Under the pieces are notes generated by a model that was given only the letters and a program-made list of their open reading frames with translations, ran no database searches and was not told where the DNA came from. A stretch of DNA of 6,648 nt from Nitrososphaerota archaeon (GTDB lineage: Archaea; Thermoproteota; Nitrososphaeria; Nitrososphaerales; Nitrosopumilaceae), in NCBI GenBank assembly GCA_016200035.1, contig JACQFM010000043.1, positions 1-6,648 of the forward strand, given 5' to 3'. How positions within the stretch are numbered: the stretch's first letter is position 1; every line of letters starts with the position of its first letter. Positions 1 to 6,368 of this stretch are shown here, piece after piece. A program made the translations under genes and the position numbers.

Positions 1-587
1 CATCACCAGCATTAGAGAAAACTGTTGATAACATTTTGAATCAATCTGAGAACGAATTAATTGCAAGCTTAAAACAATCATTAGATGAATCAAAAAACAC
101 ACTCACAAAGTCACTCTCATCTTTCGAGCAGGAGTATGATAGAATAATTGCAGAAGGTAAAAAAGAAGCAGATAAACTCCAAAAGCAAATAATAGGAAGT
201 TCTGGACTAGAAGCAAGAAACAAACAGCTTTTACTTATTGAAGAATCTGTAGAGAAAGTCTTTGCAAAGGCTATTGAAAAAATAGATCTTCTGATGCGAA
301 ACGATGATTATGTAAAACTTGTGACACAACTACTTGATGAATCAATAAAAGAACTTGACGCTTCTAACGTTATAGTTGAATGCAATGCAAAAGATAAATC
401 AATATTGCAATCTATATTATCAAAGTTTTCTGGCGCTACCTTGTCTTCTAACACAATTAATTGTCTTGGTGGAGTTTTGGTAAAATCGAAAGATGGATCG
501 ATGAGTTTTGATAATACACTTGATGCGAGAATCGAACGTCTCAAGCCTTTAATAAGGAAAGATATTGCACTCAAATTCGGCAGGTAG
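1..587 (+). CDS. atpE: A/V-type ATP synthase subunit E (5' end cut by window)
   Basis: Peripheral-stalk subunit of the archaeal rotary ATP synthase; with its partner stalk chain it holds the A3B3 head still against the membrane part. The reading frame is open from base 3 to the left edge, giving 194 residues before the TAG stop, so the true start lies off the window; a TTG at 36 is only an internal possibility. The first ~75 residues are polar and helix-rich in Lys, Glu and Gln (e.g. EGKKEADKLQKQ), as in the long stalk helix of E subunits. The rest looks like the compact C-terminal domain, including LGGVLVKSKDGSMSFDNTLDARIERL, whose Gly-Gly turn followed by D-N-T-L-x-x-R is typical of the family, where it docks on the head. 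The total is close to the usual ~190-200 residues. atpA follows 5 nt later, so the two are surely cotranscribed. Confidence 0.9.
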   Translation, partial: SPALEKTVDNILNQSENELIASLKQSLDESKNTLTKSLSSFEQEYDRIIAEGKKEADKLQKQIIGSSGLEARNKQLLLIEESVEKVFAKAIEKIDLLMRNDDYVKLVTQLLDESIKELDASNVIVECNAKDKSILQSILSKFSGATLSSNTINCLGGVLVKSKDGSMSFDNTLDARIERLKPLIRKDIALKFGR

Positions 588-592
588 TTAAT

Positions 593-2371
593 TTGGTTGC
601 AAAAGGAAAAATTGTTTGGGTTAGCGGACCAGCGGTCAAAGCAGATGGAATGTCTGACGCAAAAATGTATGAGACTGTTTCTGTAGGAAGTCTGAATCTT
701 ATTGGTGAGGTAATTAGACTAACGGGCGATGTTGCCTTTATTCAAGTCTATGAATCTACAAGCGGATTAAGACCTGGAGAACCAGTCATCGGCACAGGAA
801 GTCCCTTGAGTGTTCTGCTCGGCCCAGGAATTATTGGTCAGATTTATGACGGAATACAAAGACCACTTAAGGAGCTCTCAAAAAAATCTGGTTCGTTTAT
901 CGGTAGAGGAGTTACTACAACCCCAGTTGACATGACTAAAAAGTACAAGTTTACTCCTACTGTCAAAGTTGGAGATGATGTACAGGCTGGAAATATTTTA
1001 GGCACAGTTGAAGAAACTCAGTTAATAAAACATAGCATTCTTGTTCCACCTGACCACCATGGTGGTAAGATTGCGAGTATAGCCAGTGATGGTCAGTATG
1101 ACATTGAAACAGAAATTGCTACTACTGAAAAAGCCGGAACAAAGACCCAGCTAAAGATGTATCATAGATGGCCAGTAAGAAAGCCAAGACCATATAAGCA
1201 GAGATTTGATCCTACAGTTCCATTAATCACCGGACAACGTGTTATTGATACTTTCTTTCCTATTGCTAAGGGAGGAACTGGTTCCATACCAGGGGCATTT
1301 GGAACCGGGAAGACTGTTACGTTACATCAAATTGCAAAATGGGCTGATTCGCAGGTTGTTGTTTACATTGGTTGTGGAGAAAGAGGAAATGAAATGACAG
1401 AGGTTCTTGTAGAGTTTCCACATCTTAAGGATCCACACACCGGTAGACCACTAATGGAAAGAACTGTTCTAGTTGCAAACACAAGCAATATGCCAGTTGC
1501 AGCAAGAGAAGCAAGTATCTACACAGGTGTAACAATTGCTGAGTATTACAGGGATATGGGAAACCATGTTGTGCTTGTTGCAGATTCTACTAGCAGATGG
1601 GCAGAAGCATTGCGTGAAATGAGTGGAAGACTTGAAGAGATGCCGGCGGAGGAAGGATATCCATCATATCTAGCATCAAGGCTTGCAGAATTTTATGAGA
1701 GGGCAGGAAGAGTAAGAGCCCTTGGAAGTCCAGAAAGAGAAGGATCTGTAACACTTGTCGGCGCAGTGTCGCCATCTGGCGGTGATTTTACTGAACCTGT
1801 GACAACTCACACAATCAGATTCATCAAAACTTTTTGGGCACTTGATGCTAGGCTTGCATATTCTAGACACTATCCATCAATCAACTGGATGAATAGCTAC
1901 TCAGGATATCTTTCTGACATAGCAAAGTGGTGGAGTGCCAATATTAGTGATGAATGGTTACCTCTTAGAAACGAAGCATACTCTGTATTACAAAGAGAAG
2001 ACACTCTCAAAGAAATAGTAAGATTGCTAGGTCCAGAAGCATTGCCAGAAGAAGAAAAACTCATTTTAGAAGTAGCAAGAATGATTAAGATAGGAATTCT
2101 GCAACAAAACTCTTTTGATAATGTGGATACATACTGTAGTCCTAAAAAACAATTTAAACTTCTAAAGCTCTTAGTCAACTTTTACAGAAATGCTCAACGT
2201 GCGCTAAAGGAAGGGGCAACTATTACGGATATCAGAGCAATGTCTGTGATAAGCAGTATGCTGAAAGCTAGAATGGAAATTCCTGATGATCAGCTCGACA
2301 AATTGGACCAAGTAGAAGCACTAATGAATGAACAATTCAAAAACATTGTTGGAGTGAAAGTGACAACTTGA
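593..2371 (+). CDS. atpA: A/V-type ATP synthase catalytic subunit A
   Basis: Catalytic chain of the A3B3 head; it makes ATP from ADP and phosphate using the ion gradient. The protein has 592 residues, normal for the family. An N-terminal beta-barrel (about 1-75) is followed by the insertion found only in A chains (about 115-190, with PPDHHGGKI). The Walker A loop GAFGTGKT is at 234-241 (Lys240), GERGNEM with the catalytic Glu263 follows, then Walker B ending at Asp331 in DSTSRWAEALRE, and the alpha/beta family signature PSINWMNSYS at 428-437. The C-terminal helical domain runs from about 445. The start is TTG at 593: no ATG or GTG lies in frame nearby, and the next Met (residue 20) would cut into the barrel. 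The stop overlaps the atpB start by 4 nt. Unlike many archaeal A chains (GPFGSGKT), the second loop residue is Ala, as in eukaryotic V-ATPase A chains. Confidence 0.97.
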   Translation: MVAKGKIVWVSGPAVKADGMSDAKMYETVSVGSLNLIGEVIRLTGDVAFIQVYESTSGLRPGEPVIGTGSPLSVLLGPGIIGQIYDGIQRPLKELSKKSGSFIGRGVTTTPVDMTKKYKFTPTVKVGDDVQAGNILGTVEETQLIKHSILVPPDHHGGKIASIASDGQYDIETEIATTEKAGTKTQLKMYHRWPVRKPRPYKQRFDPTVPLITGQRVIDTFFPIAKGGTGSIPGAFGTGKTVTLHQIAKWADSQVVVYIGCGERGNEMTEVLVEFPHLKDPHTGRPLMERTVLVANTSNMPVAAREASIYTGVTIAEYYRDMGNHVVLVADSTSRWAEALREMSGRLEEMPAEEGYPSYLASRLAEFYERAGRVRALGSPEREGSVTLVGAVSPSGGDFTEPVTTHTIRFIKTFWALDARLAYSRHYPSINWMNSYSGYLSDIAKWWSANISDEWLPLRNEAYSVLQREDTLKEIVRLLGPEALPEEEKLILEVARMIKIGILQQNSFDNVDTYCSPKKQFKLLKLLVNFYRNAQRALKEGATITDIRAMSVISSMLKARMEIPDDQLDKLDQVEALMNEQFKNIVGVKVTT

Positions 2372-3753
2372 CGCTACAAGGTGGAATCGAATATAGTAAA
2401 ATTGCAGAAATCAAAGGTCCTCTAGTGATAGTAGACGGTGTAGAGAGGGCTTCATATGACGAGCTTGTAGAAATAGAGACAACAGCGGGTGAAAAGAGAC
2501 TTGGCAAGGTTTTGGAAGTAGGCAATGGCAAAGCGGTTGTTCAAGTTTTTGAAGGTACAACAGGTCTTTCCATTTCGGGAACCAAGGCCAAGTTTAGTGG
2601 CAAAACAATGACGATGCCAGTATCTGCAGAAGTGCTTGGTAGAGTGTTTGATGGATTGGGAAGACCAAACGATGGTCTTCCAGAACCGATAGCATCTAAA
2701 TTCCTAGACATTAACGGCGAACCTATGAATCCAGAGCAAAGGGAGTATCCTCGAGACTTTATTCAAACTGGTGTTTCAGTTATAGATGGAATGTTGACCC
2801 TAGTAAGGGGTCAGAAGCTCCCTATCTTTTCAGGTTCTGGAATGTCACATAATATTTTGGCAGCGCAAATTGCAAGACAAGCCGCAGTAATCGGAAGCGG
2901 AGAGGAATTTGCAGTTGTTTTTGCAGCTATAGGTGTACAATTCAGTGAAGCCCAGTACTTTAAGCGAAGCCTTGAGGAGTCAGGAGCGCTAAAAAGAAGT
3001 GTACTTTTTCTTAACCTAGCAGATGACCCTGCCATTGAAAGGATCATCACTCCTCGTGTTGCACTTACAGTTGCTGAATATCTTGCGTATGATCTTGGCA
3101 TGCATGTACTTGTAATCCTTACAGATATGACAAATTATGCCGAAGCATTACGTGAAATAAGTGCAGCGCGTGAAGAAGTACCAGGAAGAAAAGGATATCC
3201 GGGATACCTGTATACCGATTTGTCAACTATTTATGAAAGGGCAGGAAGACTGCTAGGTAGAAAAGGAAGCGTGACACAAATGCCCATACTTAGCATGCCA
3301 GCCGATGATATCACACATCCTATTCCTGATCTTACTGGATACATAACTGAGGGTCAAATTGTATTGGGCAGAGATCTGTTTAGAAAAGGAATCTACCCGC
3401 CAGTTAATGTACTAATGAGTCTCAGCAGAATCATGAAGGATGGTGTAGGTGAAGGAAGAACGCGGGGAGACCACATGGAAATTGCGAACCAGATGTATGA
3501 TGGTTATTCACGAGCTCAAGAAGTAAGGGCGTTATCAGAAATTGTAGGAAAGGCAGGACTTACTGGAGTCGATATAAAATACATGGATGTTGGTGATGCT
3601 TTTGAAAAAAACTTTTTGTCACAAGGAGTAGATGAAAACAGATCTCTGGAAGAAACACTTGCTCTGGAATGGAAAACCGCATCTATTTTGCCAAAAGGTG
3701 AGCTTAACAAAGTCAAAGACAAGTTTATTGATCAATACTACAAGGCGAACTAA
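2368..3753 (+). CDS. atpB: A/V-type ATP synthase regulatory subunit B
   Basis: Non-catalytic nucleotide-binding chain that alternates with subunit A in the head. It has 461 residues, the usual length. The N-terminal barrel begins at IAEIKGPLVIVDG. The P-loop position reads FSGSGMSHN (154-162), lacking the G-K-T of a true Walker A, as expected for B chains. TDMTNYAEALREISAAREEV and ERAGRLLGRKGSVTQ follow, then the family signature PPVNVLMSLS at 344-353. The start is TTG at 2368-2370, sharing bases with the TGA stop of atpA (TTGA), which resembles the common ATGA coupling; no upstream ATG or GTG is in frame. GGAG at 2351-2354 lies 13 nt upstream, rather far for a ribosome site, so translation probably depends on ribosomes finishing atpA. 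atpD starts directly after the stop with no gap. Confidence 0.97.
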   Translation: MTLQGGIEYSKIAEIKGPLVIVDGVERASYDELVEIETTAGEKRLGKVLEVGNGKAVVQVFEGTTGLSISGTKAKFSGKTMTMPVSAEVLGRVFDGLGRPNDGLPEPIASKFLDINGEPMNPEQREYPRDFIQTGVSVIDGMLTLVRGQKLPIFSGSGMSHNILAAQIARQAAVIGSGEEFAVVFAAIGVQFSEAQYFKRSLEESGALKRSVLFLNLADDPAIERIITPRVALTVAEYLAYDLGMHVLVILTDMTNYAEALREISAAREEVPGRKGYPGYLYTDLSTIYERAGRLLGRKGSVTQMPILSMPADDITHPIPDLTGYITEGQIVLGRDLFRKGIYPPVNVLMSLSRIMKDGVGEGRTRGDHMEIANQMYDGYSRAQEVRALSEIVGKAGLTGVDIKYMDVGDAFEKNFLSQGVDENRSLEETLALEWKTASILPKGELNKVKDKFIDQYYKAN

Positions 3754-4389
3754 ATGTCCTTTGGACAAAATGTAACTGCAACAAAGATTGAACTTCTCAA
3801 GTATAAGAGATCTAGTCAGGTCGCAAAGATGGTCCAGAAAATTCTTGATGATAAGCGTGAAGTGCTACTAAAAAGGATAGATGAAATGATAACAGAGGCA
3901 ACGAAAGCTCGAGGAGATATATGGAATCCATTACAGGACGTTTACAGATCTGTAAATGATGCTTATCTATCATTAGGTGCAAATACAGTAGACTCAGTTG
4001 CTCAATCCACACCCGCAGTAATGCAAGTTGATGTTACAGTAAAGAGAGTTGTTGACGTCTCAATACCATCCCTTGCCGTAAAGGTAAGTGATACAAAATC
4101 TATGCCTTATGGTTTTGCTGATACAAACGCCTCAATTGATAGAGCTGCAAAGCAGATTAAGATCATGCTTTCGCAGATCTGTAAAGCAGCAGAATATGAA
4201 AATTCGATTTTTAGTCTAGCAAAGGCACTTGAGAAGACTCAAAAGCTTCTGAACGCGCTTGAAAATGTTATCATCCCACAATACCAATCACGGGTCAAAT
4301 TTATACTCTCAACTTTGGAAGAAAGAGAACGGGAGGAATTCGCAAGATTAAAAAAAGTCAAAGCAGTAATTGAGAAAAGAAAGTCATAA
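3754..4389 (+). CDS. atpD: A/V-type ATP synthase central-shaft subunit D
   Basis: Central rotor shaft, the counterpart of the gamma chain of F-type enzymes: a long antiparallel coiled coil that turns inside the A3B3 head. It has 211 residues, typical of the family. The N-terminal helix carries TKIELLKYKRSSQVAKMVQKILDDKR (about 10-37, a run starting with the T-K-x-x-L-L-x-x-K pattern). A less conserved middle (about 65-120) includes PYGFADTNASID, and the C-terminal helix has LLNALENVIIPQYQSRVKFI followed by LEEREREEFARLKKVK, the most conserved stretch of D subunits. ATG at 3754 abuts the atpB stop (TAAATG), with a weak AAGG at 3743-3746 upstream. The final TAA overlaps the next small gene by one base. 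Confidence 0.95.
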   Translation: MSFGQNVTATKIELLKYKRSSQVAKMVQKILDDKREVLLKRIDEMITEATKARGDIWNPLQDVYRSVNDAYLSLGANTVDSVAQSTPAVMQVDVTVKRVVDVSIPSLAVKVSDTKSMPYGFADTNASIDRAAKQIKIMLSQICKAAEYENSIFSLAKALEKTQKLLNALENVIIPQYQSRVKFILSTLEEREREEFARLKKVKAVIEKRKS

Positions 4390-4520
4390 TGGCAAAGGAA
4401 GACATCAAAAAACTACTTGAAGAGGCCAAAGAAAGATTGGATCAGGAACACGAAGTTTTTGTCAAAACAATAAAAGATGATCTTAAAACTTTCAAAAAGA
4501 AAACGTTGGAAAAAATCTAA
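4389..4520 (+). CDS. 43-residue helical small protein in the ATP synthase operon
   Basis: Not a gene I recognise by name. ATG at 4389 overlaps the atpD stop (TAATG), which strongly suggests coupled translation, with purine-rich GAGAAAAGAAAG just upstream as a possible ribosome site. The product starts MAKEDIKKLLEEAKERLDQE and ends in a Lys-rich tail (FKKKTLEKI). It has 12 Lys/Arg and 11 Asp/Glu, no Pro, no Gly, no Cys and no membrane segment. Ile6, Leu10, Ala13, Leu17, Phe24, Ile28, Leu32 and Phe35 fall at 3-4 residue steps, so one amphipathic helix or short coiled coil is likely. Its place between the shaft gene and the proteolipid gene suggests a role in the complex: a reduced stalk protein like subunit H, a regulator of the head, or an assembly factor. 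These are inferences; no homology is claimed. Confidence 0.75.
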   Translation: MAKEDIKKLLEEAKERLDQEHEVFVKTIKDDLKTFKKKTLEKI

Positions 4521-4539
4521 TGAAAATATTATATCATGA

Positions 4540-4547
4540 TTTAAATA
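4540..4547 (+). promoter_or_regulatory. TATA box of atpK
   Basis: TTTAAATA fits the archaeal TATA consensus well. Its centre is about 30 nt before the ATG of atpK at 4574, so transcription would start at or within a few bases of the start codon, giving a leaderless or nearly leaderless mRNA. It lies in the only real gap (4521-4573) of the ATP synthase block. No Shine-Dalgarno sequence at a normal distance precedes atpK, which agrees. Confidence 0.7.
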
Positions 4548-4573
4548 TGGTGAAAAAACGAGCGTAGTTGAGA

Positions 4574-4879
4574 ATGAAACCAGCATTTTACATTTTTATT
4601 CTTCTCTTCGCTATTTCTGTTTCCGGATTAACAGGAATTGCTTATGCTGCTGATGGTAGCTCACTTTCAGAATCTTCAACTAAACTTATTGGAGCAGGTC
4701 TTGCTTTTGGTCTTGCTGCACTGGGTGCAGGTATAGGTCTAGGTTACGTTGGCTCAGCTGGTTTGGCAGTTATTAGTGAAAACCCAGCACTACAATCAAA
4801 AGTTTTCATCTTCGTCGGTATGGTAGAATCGATTGCAATTTACGGCATAGTCATGATGTTCATCATATTAGGCCAGTAG
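4574..4879 (+). CDS. atpK: A/V-type ATP synthase proteolipid (c-ring subunit K)
   Basis: Membrane rotor subunit; a ring of copies carries ions through the membrane and turns the shaft. The 101-residue product starts with a signal-peptide-like segment (Lys2, hydrophobic 4-22, then AYA-A suggesting cleavage after Ala25), leaving a ~76-residue two-helix hairpin. Helix 1 (38-67) is Gly/Ala-rich (GAGLAFGLAALGAGIGLG), the loop has ENP at 69-71, and helix 2 (77-99) carries the ion-binding Glu85 in VGMVESIAIYG. Helix 1 lacks the Gln often seen in sodium-binding rings, which leans to protons, but Ser86 after the Glu also occurs in sodium types, so the ion is not settled. I chose ATG 4574; TTG at 4568 would add only two residues and fits the promoter less well. 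It converges on pyrI with one base between the stops. Confidence 0.93.
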   Translation: MKPAFYIFILLFAISVSGLTGIAYAADGSSLSESSTKLIGAGLAFGLAALGAGIGLGYVGSAGLAVISENPALQSKVFIFVGMVESIAIYGIVMMFIILGQ

Positions 4880-4880
4880 A

Positions 4881-5342
4881 TTAGTAGTATTTTAATTCAT
4901 TAACATCCAAAATTCTCGTACAATATCTGCATCTGAGAATAACACCCGCTTTGTCAACAATATCCATTATTGCTTCTATATCTTCACCGCTATTTGTGAT
5001 ACAATCCGGATTTGAACATCTGAAAATTCTTTCTATTTCATTTGGTAAGGCAACGCGTCTCTTTTCAACCAACTTGTAATCTTTGATTATATTTACAGTA
5101 GCTTTGGGCGCAATGAGAGCAAGCTTATTCGTTTCGTCATCCTTTAGAAATCTGTTCTCTACTTTGATTATGTCCTTTTTTGAAACTTTCGCACTTGGCA
5201 CGTTTAATGCGACTGTTATCACATTGCCATCTTTGCCGTCTATTTCAAGCGCGTTCAGAACCTTGAGACCCTTACCTGCTTCAATATGATCAATTACTGT
5301 ACCGTCTTTAATTCGTCTTACGATAAGATCAGATTCTGACAT
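4881..5342 (-). CDS. pyrI: Aspartate transcarbamoylase regulatory chain
   Basis: Regulatory chain that binds nucleotides (CTP and ATP in well-studied enzymes) and tunes the PyrB catalytic trimers at the first committed pyrimidine step. With the start at ATG 5342 it has 153 residues, the same as E. coli PyrI. The nucleotide-binding half has GTVIDHI (14-20), IIKVENRFL with Lys60, and Lys94 in the segment before LPNEIERIF; both Lys match effector-phosphate ligands of the E. coli protein. The zinc half has Cys109, Cys114, Cys138 and Cys141, identical in position to E. coli. An in-frame ATG at 5366 would add eight residues (MSNIQSIP), but it lies on the likely TATA box, and family alignment favours 5342. 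It is head to head with pyrB across 42 bp, whereas many archaea and enteric bacteria have pyrB-pyrI in one direction. Confidence 0.95.
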   Translation of the reverse strand: MSESDLIVRRIKDGTVIDHIEAGKGLKVLNALEIDGKDGNVITVALNVPSAKVSKKDIIKVENRFLKDDETNKLALIAPKATVNIIKDYKLVEKRRVALPNEIERIFRCSNPDCITNSGEDIEAIMDIVDKAGVILRCRYCTRILDVNELKYY

Positions 5343-5353
5343 TGGAATACTTT

Positions 5354-5361
5354 GTATATTA
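5354..5361 (+). promoter_or_regulatory. Probable TATA box of pyrB
   Basis: GTATATTA is centred about 27 nt before the pyrB ATG at 5385, the right distance for a leaderless transcript starting at that A. The match to the archaeal consensus is moderate. The other AT-rich element (5366-5373) is only ~16 nt from this ATG, too close to serve pyrB. No ribosome-binding sequence lies upstream of pyrB. Confidence 0.5.
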
Positions 5362-5365
5362 CTCA

Positions 5366-5373
5366 TATATATT
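5366..5373 (-). promoter_or_regulatory. Probable TATA box of pyrI
   Basis: Read on the - strand this is AATATATA, centred about 27-28 nt before the pyrI ATG at 5342, again fitting a leaderless transcript. It sits on the far side of the pyrB TATA element, so the two promoters interlock. The dinucleotide repeat makes the exact register uncertain. Confidence 0.5.
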
Positions 5374-5384
5374 ATTGAACGAAA

Positions 5385-6317
5385 ATGGGCAATTTTTTTT
5401 TCCAAAAAGATATCATCTCAATTCGTGACTTAGACAGAGAGAAATTTGATACAATATTCAATGCAACCGATAAAATAATTGCTATGAGCCCTAATGAGCG
5501 CCGCGAACTCGCTCGTGGGAAAACTTTGGGATACCTATTCTTTGAGCCAAGCACACGAACAAGATTAAGTTTTGAAGCTGCCATGGCATCGCTGGGTGGA
5601 ACATCGATAGGAATAGCTGATGCGTTATCATCATCTACAAAGAAGGGTGAGAGTCTTGCTGACACTGTTAGGATAATGTCACTTTATTCTGATGTTCTTG
5701 TTCTAAGACATCAGCTAGATGGTTCAAGCAGATTTGCAGCAGAGGTTTCGGCAAAACCATTGATAAATGCGGGTAGTGGAACCGAAGAGCATCCAACACA
5801 AGCTATACTAGATCTTTATACAATTAGAAAGGAGAAAAAAAAGATTGATGGCCTGAAAATAGGAGTAGTAGGAGATTTAAAATACGGTAGAACAGTTTAT
5901 TCATTGTTATATGCACTTGGGAATTACAAAGTAGATGTGCATCTCATCTCTCCCCCTGCTTTGAAAATTAGAGCAGACTCAACCTATGAAATACAAAAAA
6001 GATTACCATTTAAAGAATCAACAGATTTAGAGGAAAACCTAGATGAATTTGACGTACTTTATGTCACAAGAATACAAAAGGAAAGATTTGCTGATGCAGA
6101 AGAATACGCAAAGGTGAAGGGAAGCTATAAGATTGGCCTTGACATGTTAAAGAAAATGAAAGATGATGCCATAATCATGCATCCACTTCCTCGCCTAGAT
6201 GAGATCTCTCCTGAAGTAGATTCTACTCCTTATGCAAAATACTTTACACAAGCGCAATATGGAAAGGATACACGTGCAGCACTTCTTGCACTAATTTTAA
6301 ATGAAAAAGGTATCTAA
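5385..6317 (+). CDS. pyrB: Aspartate transcarbamoylase catalytic chain
   Basis: Joins carbamoyl phosphate and aspartate to give carbamoyl-aspartate and phosphate, the committed step of pyrimidine synthesis in the cytoplasm. It has 310 residues, the family length. The N-terminal carbamoyl-phosphate domain has STRTR at 56-60 in FFEPSTRTRLSF, the loop lysines in SSSTKKGESLADT (Lys86/Lys87) that reach into the neighbouring chain, and HPTQ at 136-139. The aspartate domain has GDLKYGRTVYS (163-173), Arg229 and Gln231 in TRIQKER, and the HPLPRLDE loop at 266-273. All active-site positions known from E. coli look intact. The start aligns with the E. coli N-terminus (QK-x-IISI-x-DL). The presence of pyrI implies the regulated holoenzyme. 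A run of nine T covers codons 3-6. The neighbour downstream converges on it after 51 bp. Confidence 0.97.
   Translation: MGNFFFQKDIISIRDLDREKFDTIFNATDKIIAMSPNERRELARGKTLGYLFFEPSTRTRLSFEAAMASLGGTSIGIADALSSSTKKGESLADTVRIMSLYSDVLVLRHQLDGSSRFAAEVSAKPLINAGSGTEEHPTQAILDLYTIRKEKKKIDGLKIGVVGDLKYGRTVYSLLYALGNYKVDVHLISPPALKIRADSTYEIQKRLPFKESTDLEENLDEFDVLYVTRIQKERFADAEEYAKVKGSYKIGLDMLKKMKDDAIIMHPLPRLDEISPEVDSTPYAKYFTQAQYGKDTRAALLALILNEKGI
5393..5401 (+). other. T9 homopolymer in the first codons of pyrB
   Basis: Nine consecutive T encode the end of Asn3 and Phe4-Phe5-Phe6. If the mRNA is leaderless, this would be a U9 stretch at about +9 to +17 of the transcript. Such runs can cause polymerase slippage or release in archaea; whether either happens here is unknown. 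The protein frame is intact. Confidence 0.85.
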
Positions 6318-6368
6318 GTCACTATATCTTCATCTAGTCAAAATATCAAATAGTCTCGTTTTAGTCGT
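6318..6368. other. Convergent spacer between pyrB and the NikR-like gene
   Basis: Both flanking genes end here. Only short T runs are seen (TTTT at 6359-6362 on the + strand, and one TTTT at about 6340-6343 on the - strand), too weak to call terminators. No hairpin, repeat or small gene is evident. Confidence 0.6.

Noticed and set aside
36..38. TTG at 36 as the true start of atpE
   Set aside because: The frame stays open to the window edge and the upstream residues (SPALEKTVDNI) look like the normal N-terminal helix, so the gene more likely begins outside.
1590..2178. Several antisense frames inside atpA, and similar ones inside atpE, atpB, atpD, pyrI and pyrB
   Set aside because: They lie opposite strongly conserved genes, show no family motifs and have compositions expected from reversed coding sequence.
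4520..4567. A 15-codon frame (ATG at 4520 overlapping the stop of the 43-residue gene, ending at TAG 4567)
   Set aside because: It starts with another TAATG overlap but is very short, has no recognisable pattern, and covers the TATA box of atpK. Chance is the simpler reading.
4885..4895. TATTTTAATT after atpK as a transcription terminator
   Set aside because: The T run is only four bases and lies in the coding part of pyrI; it is too weak to call.
5343..5366. Longer pyrI starting at ATG 5366 (or further upstream to 5405)
   Set aside because: The extra residues do not align with PyrI, overlap the promoter region, and the 153-residue form matches the zinc-cysteine numbering of E. coli exactly.
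5343..5384. A palindromic operator between pyrI and pyrB
   Set aside because: The two AT elements are symmetric in position only; base-by-base comparison about the centre gives few pairs, so no inverted repeat is supported.
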